Shown: piece by piece, positions 44,890-54,348 of the stretch
How positions within the stretch are numbered: the stretch's first letter is position 1
Layout of the letters: each line of letters opens with the position of its first letter
Assembly (NCBI RefSeq): GCF_008933955.1
Contig: NZ_WBXO01000003.1
Span: 62,001-126,000 of the forward strand
Reading direction: 5' to 3'
DNA: 64,000 bases
From: Heliorestis acidaminivorans
GTDB taxonomy: Bacteria; Bacillota; Desulfitobacteriia; Heliobacteriales; Heliobacteriaceae
Made by a program: the position numbers and the translations under genes
The notes under the pieces: model-generated
Databases searched by the model: none
The model's input: the letters and a program-made list of their open reading frames with translations, nothing else
Told to the model about the DNA's origin: nothing

Positions 44890-46053
44890 TTACTTTAATT
44901 CATTTGCTACTTTTGCAGTAATTGCTTCTAAAATTTCCTGATCAGGAATGTATTGTACTTTACTTTGTTCCAGCATTTCAAAGCCACAGCTTTTTAACCA
45001 TTCTTCTACCTGACCAATACTTTGTCCACCCCAACCATAAGATCCAAATGCCAATGCTTTTCTCCCTTTTGGAGATAAGCCTTTTAGATAGGTTAAGAAA
45101 GCGGCAACAGAAGGCAGTAAGTTATTGTTTAGAGTAGGAGAGCCTACACAAATATACTGGGCATCAATTATTTCTGTCATTACATCTGATATATGGTTTT
45201 CCTTTAGAGACATTGTTACTGCTTGGTATCCTTTATTTTCAAAAGCTTTTTGAATAGCAGAAGCAACTTTTTCTGTAGAATCCCACATGGTGTCATAGAC
45301 AATTACTGCTTTAGGTGCTGTTGTATTCGTTGACCATTGCTTATAAGCTTCTATGATTTCCGCAATGTGAGAGCGCCAAATAATACCGTGGCTTGTAGCA
45401 ATTATATCTGTTTCTAGCGGTGCTACTGCTTCTAATGCTTTTTGTACTTGACCACCATAAGGTAGCACAATGTTAGCGTAATACTTCTTAGCTTCTTCCA
45501 TAACAATAGGCATAGAAGCTTCATCATCAAAACGCTCTTCTGAAGCTAAGTGTTGCCCAAAAGCATCGTTAGAGAATAGAATCTTATCTTCTACTAAATA
45601 ACTAACCATATTATCTGGCCAATGTACCATCTGAGTGAGAACAAAAGCTAAATTGCGCTTTCCGATATTCAGTGTGTCACCTGATTTTACAATTTTGAAC
45701 TCCCAGTCTTTTTTATAATGAGCTCGTAAGCCTTTTTCTCCATTCGGTGAAGTCACAATCGTGGCATTCGGTGCTACTTCTAACAGTTTGGGAATGCCTC
45801 CAGAGTGATCCATTTCTACGTGGTTACAGATAATGTAATCAATTTTGGAAGGATCTATGATTTGAGAGATCCTTTCGATCATTTCATCGTATAAATAATG
45901 CTTAACTGTATCAACAAGAGTGATTTTTTCATCAATGATTAAGTAAGCATTATAAGTAGAACCTCTTTGTGTGAGGTATCCATGAAAATCTCTCAAACCA
46001 CCATCAATGGCACCAACCCAATAGATACCTTCTTTTACTTGCACAGCTTTCAA
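44890..46053 (-). CDS. Flavodiiron protein (FprA family oxygen/NO reductase)
   Basis: 387 residues from TTG 46053, preceded by AAGGAGG at 8 nt; this matches the family start (KAVQVKEGIYWVGAID), while the open frame runs 11 residues further. Metallo-beta-lactamase domain with iron ligands in NHVEMDHSGG, QMVHWPDNM, FSNDAFGQH and TSHGIIW, then a flavodoxin domain with YDTMWDSTEKVA (FMN phosphate loop) and GSPTLNNNLLPS. It reduces O2 to water or NO to N2O, protecting anaerobes. No rubredoxin neighbour is visible; no terminator was seen after it. Confidence 0.95.
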   Translation of the reverse strand: MKAVQVKEGIYWVGAIDGGLRDFHGYLTQRGSTYNAYLIIDEKITLVDTVKHYLYDEMIERISQIIDPSKIDYIICNHVEMDHSGGIPKLLEVAPNATIVTSPNGEKGLRAHYKKDWEFKIVKSGDTLNIGKRNLAFVLTQMVHWPDNMVSYLVEDKILFSNDAFGQHLASEERFDDEASMPIVMEEAKKYYANIVLPYGGQVQKALEAVAPLETDIIATSHGIIWRSHIAEIIEAYKQWSTNTTAPKAVIVYDTMWDSTEKVASAIQKAFENKGYQAVTMSLKENHISDVMTEIIDAQYICVGSPTLNNNLLPSVAAFLTYLKGLSPKGRKALAFGSYGWGGQSIGQVEEWLKSCGFEMLEQSKVQYIPDQEILEAITAKVANELK

Positions 46054-46428
46054 AACATTGGCCTCCTTACATAATTTGCGAGCCATTAGCTTTCTCTATA
46101 AAATCACAACTATTTATTTTACTAAAACCCTAGAAATATTTTGCCTTAAAGTAAATAATTTGTCAATCAGTAATGGTAACTAGTAATCCCTTTTTGCCGC
46201 CTTTTCACTAATACTATGAATAATAACTTTTACATCTCTTTGCTTTCTAACTTGCTCAAGGCCGTCTCTTAGATTACTTTCCATTAATTACTATTAATAA
46301 TTGATAGATTCGGGACCTTGGCCTGATGTATCAATTTTTTCCTTGTGGTAAATTAAAATTAGTCTTACGGCAGGCAAGCGCTATCTATAACTATTCAACA
46401 TTGCTCTAATCAAGTAAGGAGGACATCG
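46054..46428. other. Intergenic region between flavodiiron and GH18 genes
   Basis: About 375 bp, strongly A+T rich. It contains one short minus-strand ORF (46180-46284, 34 aa, MESNLRDGLEQVRKQRDVK start) without a ribosome binding site; it may be chance or a gene remnant. A plus-strand GTAAGGAGGA site serves the GH18 gene. No RNA gene or convincing promoter was identified. Confidence 0.4.
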
Positions 46429-47835
46429 ATGAAGAAAAAAGCAACCCTAGTTACACTCATGCTCTTTTTCGTCTCTTTATTGATACCTGTTATGGCCACA
46501 GCCGATAGCAACTATGGTACTCGTACGCTAAATCAAGGATCTTCAGGCTCTGATGTAGCACAGTTACAGCAATACCTTTTCGATCTTAAGTACTTAGCAC
46601 ACACACCTACAGGCTTCTACAGCTCTGATACTCGTGATGCTGTAAGAGAATTTCAACGTGCTAACAGCATCAGACCTAACAACGGTTTTGCCAATGTGCA
46701 AACACAACAAGCCATACAGCTAGTGTGGACAAGCTCTTTTGGCAATTCTGCACCCTTACCAACAGAGCCTAAACCAGAGCCAACACCAGCACCTGAGCCA
46801 ACACCGACACCTGAACCAGTACCTGCTCCAGAGCCTGAGCCAACACCAACACCTGAGCCAGTGCCCGCCCCGCAGAGTAATAAGATTATTCTCGGTTACT
46901 ATACAGTTGATTATCCAGGTGACAAAATATCCTACAATTCTCTAGCTAGCTATGGTGATCACTTTAATGCCATGTCAACTTTTTCATACCGTGTAGATGG
47001 ACAAGGAAATCTCCATGGAACAGCTCCTACTGATGGCCTTGCTCTTGCTAAGTCCAAAGGTATTCAATCTTATGCTTTGATCCACAACTATGTCTATCCT
47101 ACAGGCTTTGATATGGATATTGCCTCTAATTTGCTCAGCCGCCCAAGTGCTCGTCAGAATTTGATCAATCAGTTGAAACAAATTCTACCAGCTCACGGCT
47201 ATGCTGGTGTTAATGTTGACCTTGAGTACATAAGAGCGACAGAACGCCCCAACTATACTCAGTTCATCAAAGAACTAAAAGAAGAACTTGGTCCTCTCGG
47301 CTATACAGTTATTGTTTCTGTAACTGGTAAAACTTTTGATGATAAAACTTCTCCCTGGGGTGGTGTTTTTGACTTTCCTGCCCTTGGAAAATACGCTGAC
47401 TATGTGCAGATCATGACTTACGATGAGCACTGGTTTGGCGGTACTCCTGGTCCTGTAGCTTCCATCGGCTATGTAGAAAGAGCTGTAAATTATGCTGTTT
47501 CTACTATTCCCAGCGAGAAGATTCTGCTCGGTATTGCCGCATATGGTTACGACTGGTACGGAAGCAATACAAAAGTAGTTAATTATCACAGCGTACCTAA
47601 ACTACTAGATCAGTACAATATTACACCTTCTTGGGATAATACTGCAAAATCTCCCTTCTTCCATTACACTGATGAAAGAGGTATTCGTCACGAAGTCTGG
47701 TATGAAAATCCTCGTTCTATGGCTTATAAGCTTGCTTTAGTCGACAAACATGATCTTGGCGGTATTGGCATCTGGAGACTAGGTTTTGAAGATCAGAGTT
47801 TCTGGGACGAAGTTGATAAGTTCATGAAAAAGTAA
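46429..47835 (+). CDS. Secreted glycoside hydrolase family 18 protein with peptidoglycan-binding domain
   Basis: 468 residues: Sec signal peptide (1-25, ending near MATADS); PG_binding_1 domain (about 33-100, with LNQGSSGSDVAQLQQYL); a proline-rich PEPTPAPEP-type repeat linker (about 105-147); GH18 barrel (150-465) with AGVNVDLEYI, the DxxDxDxE region in which D and the proton-donor E are kept, QIMTYDEHW and LGGIGIWRLG. This layout resembles YaaH/SleL spore-cortex N-acetylglucosaminidases. It probably acts on peptidoglycan outside the membrane. AAGGAGG precedes the ATG. Convergent with a CwlD-like amidase. Confidence 0.92.
   Translation: MKKKATLVTLMLFFVSLLIPVMATADSNYGTRTLNQGSSGSDVAQLQQYLFDLKYLAHTPTGFYSSDTRDAVREFQRANSIRPNNGFANVQTQQAIQLVWTSSFGNSAPLPTEPKPEPTPAPEPTPTPEPVPAPEPEPTPTPEPVPAPQSNKIILGYYTVDYPGDKISYNSLASYGDHFNAMSTFSYRVDGQGNLHGTAPTDGLALAKSKGIQSYALIHNYVYPTGFDMDIASNLLSRPSARQNLINQLKQILPAHGYAGVNVDLEYIRATERPNYTQFIKELKEELGPLGYTVIVSVTGKTFDDKTSPWGGVFDFPALGKYADYVQIMTYDEHWFGGTPGPVASIGYVERAVNYAVSTIPSEKILLGIAAYGYDWYGSNTKVVNYHSVPKLLDQYNITPSWDNTAKSPFFHYTDERGIRHEVWYENPRSMAYKLALVDKHDLGGIGIWRLGFEDQSFWDEVDKFMKK
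46756..46871 (+). repeat. Tandem repeat encoding the Pro-Glu-rich linker of the GH18 protein
   Basis: Repeated units of about 12 bp (variants of CCAACACCAGCACCTGAG), with a longer period of about 54 bp, encode alternating P/E/A/T residues. A flexible wall-spanning linker; its copy number is likely to vary. Confidence 0.7.
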
Positions 47836-47854
47836 AATCTCTTTCATCCCTATT

Positions 47855-47887
47855 GGCCAGAGCTAAATTGCTCTGGCATTTTTTTAT
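47855..47887 (+). terminator. Terminator of the GH18 gene
   Basis: Arms GCCAGAGC / GCTCTGGC followed by a seven-T run, 20 bp after the stop. Confidence 0.85.
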
Positions 47888-47896
47888 TTCTTTTAT

Positions 47897-48706
47897 TCAA
47901 AGTCCTTCATTCATCCCCGGCCTTTCTGAAGGAATATACTTATCTGGCACTTGAGAGAAATATTTGATCAATCCTTTGACAAGGGCCTCGCAAAAAGCTT
48001 GTTGAAATTCTTCATTTTGAAAAACCTTCCGATCTTCATTATTAGTTATAAAGCCCATTTCGACAATTACAGCTGGCATTTTAGTATGTTTCAAAACAAA
48101 ATAATTTCCCTTCATTGGATTATGCTTGTAGATTTCTCCTTTATGAGCATAAGAGCTGTAGAAATAATTTAGTTCTCTTTGCAGATGCTGAGCTAATCGT
48201 TCTGTCTCTGAATCTTCCTTGACATGCTTATAATAAAGCAATAAAGCACCGCGAACACGACTGCTTTGAGAAGAGTTCATGTGCAAACTTAAGAATATGT
48301 CACCACCAACTTGATTAGCCCAACGAATACGGTTTGTTAGATCTAGAGTGTTTCTTCTCCGATCATTAGGATCGACACCACTTAGATCCCTATCCAGATC
48401 TCTAGAAAGCAAGGCTATAGCACCCTGGTTTTGAAGAACTTTCTGTAGTTGCAAAGCCATCTCTAAATTGATGTCTTTCTCTAAGAGAGCATCTCCTTTA
48501 CTTGCACCACCATCAATCCCTCCATGACCTACGTCGATCAAAATTCTTTTCTCTTGTAAGGGCGAGCTCGCCGCTGGGGGTAAAGACTTATCTTTTGGAG
48601 GTTTTAGAGTAGACCACAAAAAGAAATAGAGACTAACAGCTAACAGGAGTACTAGCATCACTAGAGAAACTATTAGTATTTTACGACGCAAAAAAAGCCA
48701 GTACAC
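47897..48706 (-). CDS. cwlD: N-acetylmuramoyl-L-alanine amidase, CwlD-like
   Basis: 269 residues: an N-terminal membrane anchor (about 8-33), then an Amidase_3 catalytic domain with zinc ligands in LIDVGHGGIDGG (His), LLEKDIN (Glu) and FLSLHMNSS (His), and the catalytic Glu in VIVEMGFITN. The size, single anchor and lack of wall-binding domains fit CwlD, which with PdaA makes muramic lactam in spore cortex. Start GTG with AGGAGGG 8 nt upstream. Other membrane-anchored amidases remain possible. Confidence 0.85.
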   Translation of the reverse strand: MYWLFLRRKILIVSLVMLVLLLAVSLYFFLWSTLKPPKDKSLPPAASSPLQEKRILIDVGHGGIDGGASKGDALLEKDINLEMALQLQKVLQNQGAIALLSRDLDRDLSGVDPNDRRRNTLDLTNRIRWANQVGGDIFLSLHMNSSQSSRVRGALLLYYKHVKEDSETERLAQHLQRELNYFYSSYAHKGEIYKHNPMKGNYFVLKHTKMPAVIVEMGFITNNEDRKVFQNEEFQQAFCEALVKGLIKYFSQVPDKYIPSERPGMNEGL

Positions 48707-48770
48707 TCCAACCCTCCTTTCGAAGAAACCATGAAAAATATGTTACTCAGTCATGTATACGCAAAAAAGG

Positions 48771-48808
48771 ACAAAAGAAAAACTCACACCTCGAAAAAAA
48801 GGTATGAG
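48771..48808 (-). terminator. Terminator of the B12-sensor/hybrid-kinase operon
   Basis: On the minus strand CTCATACCT / AGGTGTGAG (one wobble pair) followed by TTTTTCTTTT, 50 bp after the kinase stop. Confidence 0.78.
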
Positions 48809-48858
48809 CGCTTTCTTCTATCTAATAAAAAAATGATTCCTTCAGTTGATTTTTTGCT

Positions 48859-51408
48859 TTATAATTTCTGAGCTCCCGAAGCAACTTCTTGTAAAGCCCA
48901 CTGTGCTTTTTGGAAGGCTTTAAGTATTTCTTCAAGAGTCTCATCGAGCCCTTCCTCAATTTTCTGTCTACCCATTTTCTCCATCTTAGCACATTGTTCT
49001 GCTAAATAGATAGCACCTAAGCTAGCACTACTTGACTTCATGCTATGGGCTACTTTTTCTAAGACATAGCTATCTTTTTTTGATACAGCCTCACGCAAAG
49101 AGTCAAGGCGTGGAAGGGTATCTTCTAGATACATCTGTATGACTTGACCTAAAAATTCAGGTTCACTATCCATAGCTAACTCATTAATCTCTCTCAATGA
49201 CCGAAGCTCTAGAATTTCATCTACTTTCCAGTCCTTACCGTCACCGTAACCATCCTGACTGCTAGAACTCATCAAGTGTTCTTTCGCCTCCTCTGAAACT
49301 CTTTTGTCATCAATAGAACCTTCACTTATTTGGGTATTTTCACTAACTTTATTCTTATCTACTCGCAACCATTGTACCAGAATTCTTCGCAAGTCCTCCA
49401 TTTTTACTGGCTTACTAATATAATCATCCATGCCACAACGAATACACTGCTCTCGATCACCGGCTAAAGCTCTAGCTGTAACTGCAATTATTGGTGTGTA
49501 CCTTCCCGTCAACACTTCCATCTGCCGAATCATTTCCGTTGCTTCATAACCATCCATAACTGGCATTTGACAGTCCATAAGTACCATATCGTATTGATTT
49601 TTCGCTAAAGCTTCTACTGCTTCTCTCCCATTATTTGCAATATGAACCTTCACACCTAGCTTCTTTAATTGAATCATTGCTAACTTTTGATTTACCTTAT
49701 TATCTTCGGCAAGTAAAAAGGTTCTTCCTTTTGTTAGTTCACATAAATTTTCTTCTAGATGGTCGCTTATTTTTTCCGCTTGCCCATTTTCGATTTCTTC
49801 CAAAACATCTTCTTCATTATGGAGTAAAAAAGGTATGACTACCCAAAAAGTAGCACCCTCTTTTTCTTTACTATAAACACCAATCTGACCGCCCATCATC
49901 TCCACTAGACGCTTGGTAATAGCCAGGCCAAGACCAGTGCCACCAAACTTTCTTGTTGTAGAACTATCAGCCTGTGTAAAAGGATTAAATAGTTTCTGTT
50001 GAACTTCTTCTGGAATGCCAATGCCCGTATCTATTACTTCAAAGCGAATAGTACTAAAGTATCTATCTTGCCTCTGTAAATATACTCGCAAAGAGATAGC
50101 ACCTTGAGAAGTAAACTTCATAGCATTGCTCATTAAATTCATGATTATCTGATGAAGTCTTCTCCCATCACCACGTATAACCTTAGGTGCCTGCTTATCG
50201 TAGTGGTAATTTAATATAAGTTCTTTCGATTTAGCTTTAGTAGATAAGATATTTACAATATCATCTAGCAATGCTTTCAAATCAAAAGCATAAAGTTCGA
50301 GCTCCATTTTCTCAGCTTCTATCTTGGAGAAGTCTAATACATCATTAATAATTGCTAATAACAAGTTGGCAGAGTCTCGAATAATATTGATATACCCTTT
50401 CTGCTCCTCCTCTGAATTCAGGTCATTCAAAACTTCTGTCATACCTATAATACCATGAAGAGGTGTTCTAATTTCATGGCTCATAGTTGCTAAAAAGACA
50501 CTTTTCGCTTGACTGGCTAATTCAGCCGTCTCCTTAGCACTCCTTAATTCTACTTCAGCATTCTTTCGTTCCGTAATATCGCGGGAAACTGCAATAATTT
50601 CATGTACTTCCCCTGTGTCGGGGTGGCAGACAGCTTGGTTTGTCGTTTCGAACCATATGTAAGTGCCATCTTTTTTGCGCATACGATATTGAACAGGATA
50701 CCTCTCAGCGCCTAATTCTTTTGCAATAATTTTTCTACTGTATTCCTCTAAATCTCGAGGATGATAGTACTCATAAACAGAATGACCAAGCATTTCTGCT
50801 GGATCATAGCCTAACAAAGCTTTAGAAGCTGGTGAGGCATAAAGAAAAATCCCTTCGGCTGAATGACGCGAAATCAGATCAGAAGAATGCTCAGCTAACA
50901 AGTGATATCTTTCTTCACTTGTTTCTAACTTCTTCGCTAACCTTCTTTGTAATGTGATCAATTCATTGTTTAATCTTGTTAATTCATCATAAAGCTCTTT
51001 ATCCCGTAGAGCTTGCATCGTTGCTTGTAAAGATAGGTTCTTCAAAGCGGAACGTAGTGCTGTTGTTTGCTCGTTGTTGATTTTCATCATTTCGCCATAA
51101 AAACGTATAATTCCTGATCGTGACTGACTTCCTACGATTAAAAACCGGCCTTCTGTCGATCCCCCAGCGAAGTAAATCAGTTTTGGCTTATTACTTACAT
51201 TAACATAAAATTCCCAGTCGAAAACAGCGCCTTGTAAGCGGAGCATAGATAAAAAGTTTTCTGCTTTGTCTACACTTTCATTAGTAACAATATCGCTAAA
51301 AGGTTGCCCTTCGGTAATATTTAAGGCCAATTCATCACGAACAATCCGTAACACAATGCCATTAAAATCACAGACCACTGAAATGCCAGCACTTTCTTCT
51401 TGAGACAT
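48859..51408 (-). CDS. Hybrid sensor histidine kinase, PAS-HisKA-HATPase-REC-Hpt
   Basis: 849 residues, no membrane helices. An N-terminal PAS-like segment (1-110), coiled coil (about 125-170), PAS domain (about 170-290, ending [12 protein letters not shown]), H-box [20 protein letters not shown]-box [23 protein letters not shown] and [16 protein letters not shown], receiver with LLAEDNKVN and [15 protein letters not shown], and a C-terminal Hpt domain with [13 protein letters not shown] (phosphotransfer His). The full relay is in one protein, so an external response regulator is expected elsewhere. It follows a B12-binding protein by 68 bp on the same strand; that protein is the likely signal input. 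Confidence 0.93.
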   Translation of the reverse strand: MSQEESAGISVVCDFNGIVLRIVRDELALNITEGQPFSDIVTNESVDKAENFLSMLRLQGAVFDWEFYVNVSNKPKLIYFAGGSTEGRFLIVGSQSRSGIIRFYGEMMKINNEQTTALRSALKNLSLQATMQALRDKELYDELTRLNNELITLQRRLAKKLETSEERYHLLAEHSSDLISRHSAEGIFLYASPASKALLGYDPAEMLGHSVYEYYHPRDLEEYSRKIIAKELGAERYPVQYRMRKKDGTYIWFETTNQAVCHPDTGEVHEIIAVSRDITERKNAEVELRSAKETAELASQAKSVFLATMSHEIRTPLHGIIGMTEVLNDLNSEEEQKGYINIIRDSANLLLAIINDVLDFSKIEAEKMELELYAFDLKALLDDIVNILSTKAKSKELILNYHYDKQAPKVIRGDGRRLHQIIMNLMSNAMKFTSQGAISLRVYLQRQDRYFSTIRFEVIDTGIGIPEEVQQKLFNPFTQADSSTTRKFGGTGLGLAITKRLVEMMGGQIGVYSKEKEGATFWVVIPFLLHNEEDVLEEIENGQAEKISDHLEENLCELTKGRTFLLAEDNKVNQKLAMIQLKKLGVKVHIANNGREAVEALAKNQYDMVLMDCQMPVMDGYEATEMIRQMEVLTGRYTPIIAVTARALAGDREQCIRCGMDDYISKPVKMEDLRRILVQWLRVDKNKVSENTQISEGSIDDKRVSEEAKEHLMSSSSQDGYGDGKDWKVDEILELRSLREINELAMDSEPEFLGQVIQMYLEDTLPRLDSLREAVSKKDSYVLEKVAHSMKSSSASLGAIYLAEQCAKMEKMGRQKIEEGLDETLEEILKAFQKAQWALQEVASGAQKL

Positions 51409-51476
51409 ATTGAAGGAAAACCCTCCTTGCTCCTGTCCAGGCGACTTCTATTATAAAAAGCTTTTAACCCCTAGGA

Positions 51477-52562
51477 TCATGAATAACTAGAACAGTTCAA
51501 GATTTTTTCGCCCATGATAATCGCTTCATTAGCATCTTTTGCATAGCCATCAGCACCAATTTCTTTCCACAAATCCGGAGCAATATTAAATGGATAACCA
51601 CCAACCAAGATTTTTACTTTTGCACAATCTTGATCACTTCGCACAGCCTCAATCACCTTAGCTAAAGTGCTGACATGAAAAGTCATCGTTGCCGACAAAG
51701 CTAAAAGATGAGCATTCCATTCTTTTATAGCTGAAATGATCCCTGCAATTGGCATATTAGCACCTAAGTAATAAGTGTCCCAACCTTCCATTTCAAAAAA
51801 GTCAGCAACCATTCGAATTCCCATTTCATGAAGATCGCCACCTACACAAGTAGCGACCATGCGATATCCTGTTCTTCTTGGATTATTGAATATTTTTGGA
51901 TAAAACTGTGACATTATTAATTGCGTTGCCGCCGTACAATAGTGTTCCTGCGCTACAGACAAACGATTAATCTGCCAGAGACGTCCAATTTCATACTGCG
52001 TTCTTTGGAAAACTTTAAGATAAATATCTTTAATAGTTACTCCTCTTTGGAAAGCCTCTTCGATAAGCATAAGTGCCTTTTCTCGGTCCGCATCTAACAA
52101 AGCTTGTAAATAATTACTAGCTAGCTCATTCCACTCCTCATATTCATCTCCATCATCAATAAAAGGATTTAATTGAGCAGGCATGTTGGGAAGTTGACGC
52201 TGAGCCAGTTGAATAAAATGTGTAGGAACCGCTTTTGCTTTTTCTGGTAAATATCCCATTAATACAGACAAGATTAAATCTAGGTGAGCTGACAAGTCCT
52301 CTGCCGGCACCTTCATTCCTTCTAATAAACTTTTCAACCAAGCAATGTGATCGAGAAAAAGCATAGGTTGATTTGCGCGAATCGCTTCTGATAAGTAAGC
52401 CAAATGACTTTCAAAGTCTTCTAATGCTCTTTCTTGGCTTAATTGTCCGAATCTTCTGCTTAATTCGGTGTCTAAGTTATGTTGACGCTTATAAAGCTCC
52501 CTTGCCACAGCAGATCGTTGAGCATCGAGGGCTTTGCTTATACTTTTATGGAAATCTTTCAT
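51477..52562 (-). CDS. Cobalamin-binding sensor protein (CarH/MetH-like B12 module)
   Basis: 361 residues. The N-terminal 150 residues are helical and unlike MerR DNA-binding domains. Residues 160-235 form a four-helix B12 cap with IGRLWQINRLSVAQEH, the W...xEH pattern of CarH photoreceptors. Residues 237-355 form the Rossmann B12-binding domain with GGDLHEMGIRMVADFFEMEG, containing DxHxxG with the lower-ligand histidine. There is no methyltransferase partner nearby, so it is more likely a sensor of light, cobalamin or redox. It immediately precedes a hybrid histidine kinase. GGAGGGAG precedes the ATG. Confidence 0.88.
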   Translation of the reverse strand: MKDFHKSISKALDAQRSAVARELYKRQHNLDTELSRRFGQLSQERALEDFESHLAYLSEAIRANQPMLFLDHIAWLKSLLEGMKVPAEDLSAHLDLILSVLMGYLPEKAKAVPTHFIQLAQRQLPNMPAQLNPFIDDGDEYEEWNELASNYLQALLDADREKALMLIEEAFQRGVTIKDIYLKVFQRTQYEIGRLWQINRLSVAQEHYCTAATQLIMSQFYPKIFNNPRRTGYRMVATCVGGDLHEMGIRMVADFFEMEGWDTYYLGANMPIAGIISAIKEWNAHLLALSATMTFHVSTLAKVIEAVRSDQDCAKVKILVGGYPFNIAPDLWKEIGADGYAKDANEAIIMGEKILNCSSYS

Positions 52563-52670
52563 TCCACTCCCTCCTAGCTATCATCTTAAGTCATAGAAAT
52601 CCATACCTTAAGATTGTTCTCATATGAGCATATTTCCATGAAAATAATCAGAATCCTGCTTACTCTTTCA

Positions 52671-52699
52671 TTGCTTTTTCAATATATCTGCGTTAGAAT
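52671..52699 (+). promoter_or_regulatory. Promoter of the ppx gene
   Basis: TTGCTT (52671-52676), 17-nt spacer, TAGAAT (52694-52699), 67 bp ahead of the start codon. Confidence 0.55.
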
Positions 52700-52765
52700 T
52701 TTTTGTATTGAAAGCTAGGTCTTTCAAAGAATAGTGCTTATTAGCAACGAGGATGCGATGCATTT

Positions 52766-54298
52766 ATGGAAAGAGTCGGTATCATCGATTTAGGTTCTAA
52801 CTCAGTTCGTCTCATGGTTGTTCAGCTCTCTGAGGATGGCTCTTATAAACTTATAGACGAAGCCAAAGAAGGCGTTAGGTTAAGCCAAGGTATGGGCCCG
52901 GAGAAGATCCTGAGACCTTTTGCCATCAAAAGAACTATTGATGTGCTACGTCTTTTCCAAAATCTTTGTCAAGCTCATGGTGTAAACAAAATACTCGCTG
53001 TTGCTACAGCCGCCGTTCGACAAGCTTTGAACCAGGCAGACTTTCTACTTGAAGTGAAAAATAGTACAGGCCTTGATTTTACAGTTTTATCAGGCTATGA
53101 AGAAGCACAAACTGTTTATTATGGTGTTATTAACACTGTTGAAGTAGAAGATGGTTTAATCGTTGATATTGGTGGTGGCTCTACAGAGCTTGTTCTAGTT
53201 GAAAATCGACGCATTTCACATGCTATCAGTTTGCCTTTTGGCGCTGTTACATTAACTGAACTATTTCTTAATGCTGATAAACCAACAGAAGAAGAGCTTA
53301 AGAAAATGGAAATATATTTGCGACAAAGTTTTAATCAAATCTCCTGGCTACAAACTGAGCCTACCTATCCAGTGATTGGTTTGGGCGGTACTTTTCGTAA
53401 CTTATCGAAGATAGACCGCAAAAGAAAACAATATAGTTTTGATGTAACTCACAACTATCGCATGACCAATAACGATGTCCAAGAAATTTACCGCTTACTA
53501 AAATGTTCTAATCTTGAAAAGCGCAAAAAAATTGTGGGGCTGTCAAAAGACCGCGCTGATATAATTGTAGCTGGTGTGTCTATTGTTAATGAACTTGCCC
53601 ATTATATGACTATTCAAGAAGTGATAATTTGCGGTTCTGGTCTTCGTGATGGTCTTCTTTATAAGCATTTGTTACGCCATCAAGTCGAACCGATTGTTGA
53701 AAATGTACGAGCCCATAGCGTGGACAACTTAATGAAATATTATGATTTGGAAAGCAAGCACAGTCGCCATGTAGCCAAACTGACTTTATCTATGTTTGAT
53801 CAATTACTACCTATTCATGAATTAGATGAGCAAGCCAGAAAAGTATTAGAAGTTGCTTCCTTGCTTCATGATGTAGGAATTGTTATCAATTTTTACGACC
53901 ACTACAAACACAGTTTTTATATTATTGCTAATTCAAGAATTAATGGACTAAGCCATCGAGAAATCTTGCTAACAGCTTTTACAGCAGCTTCCCATGCCAA
54001 GCAAATCCGAGAGCAATGGATTGACTATAGCGATATTCTCTCCAAGAAAGATTGGGATATGGTAAGAAAACTTTCTATATTGTTACGTATTGCTGAAGCT
54101 TTAGAGAGAAGTGAAGCAGCTATTATTAAAGATGTACGTTGTCATCAATATGTAGATGCTATTCATATTTCTGCTATCACAACAGATCCTGCTGACTTAG
54201 AGATCTGTCATGCTCACAAAGTAGCTGACGATTTCAAAAGAGTTTTTGGTCATAAATTGATTATTACAACGCAACCTCTTGTTGCTCTAGGACCATAA
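52766..54298 (+). CDS. ppx: Exopolyphosphatase / Ppx-GppA family phosphatase with HD domain
   Basis: 510 residues: ASKHA phosphatase domain (1-305) with IIDLGSNSVRLMV, VATAAVRQA, SGYEEAQTVYYG and VDIGGGSTELVLV, then a C-terminal HD-type domain (about 320-500) with VASLLHDVGIVIN. It removes phosphate from polyphosphate ends or hydrolyses pppGpp. The convergent gene is ppk1, so a polyphosphate role is favoured. Start ATG has a GAGG about 12 nt upstream. Confidence 0.93.
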   Translation: MERVGIIDLGSNSVRLMVVQLSEDGSYKLIDEAKEGVRLSQGMGPEKILRPFAIKRTIDVLRLFQNLCQAHGVNKILAVATAAVRQALNQADFLLEVKNSTGLDFTVLSGYEEAQTVYYGVINTVEVEDGLIVDIGGGSTELVLVENRRISHAISLPFGAVTLTELFLNADKPTEEELKKMEIYLRQSFNQISWLQTEPTYPVIGLGGTFRNLSKIDRKRKQYSFDVTHNYRMTNNDVQEIYRLLKCSNLEKRKKIVGLSKDRADIIVAGVSIVNELAHYMTIQEVIICGSGLRDGLLYKHLLRHQVEPIVENVRAHSVDNLMKYYDLESKHSRHVAKLTLSMFDQLLPIHELDEQARKVLEVASLLHDVGIVINFYDHYKHSFYIIANSRINGLSHREILLTAFTAASHAKQIREQWIDYSDILSKKDWDMVRKLSILLRIAEALERSEAAIIKDVRCHQYVDAIHISAITTDPADLEICHAHKVADDFKRVFGHKLIITTQPLVALGP

Positions 54299-54334
54299 AG
54301 AATGAGACCGGTACTATCGCCGGTCTCATTCTTT
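54297..54334. terminator. Shared terminator of ppx and ppk1
   Basis: Perfect 15-bp arms AAAGAATGAGACCGG / CCGGTCTCATTCTTT with an 8-nt loop; it overlaps the ppx stop and ends 15 bp from the ppk1 stop. Confidence 0.9.
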
Positions 54335-54348
54335 ATATAATACCACAA

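Noticed and set aside
46180-46284. 34-aa minus-strand ORF before the GH18 gene
   Set aside because: Helical, plausible composition, but no ribosome binding site and no recognised family; could be a remnant or chance, so not called as a gene.
46756-46871. Repeat array as CRISPR or minisatellite of independent function
   Set aside because: Units are in frame, encode a Pro/Glu linker of the GH18 protein and have no spacers.
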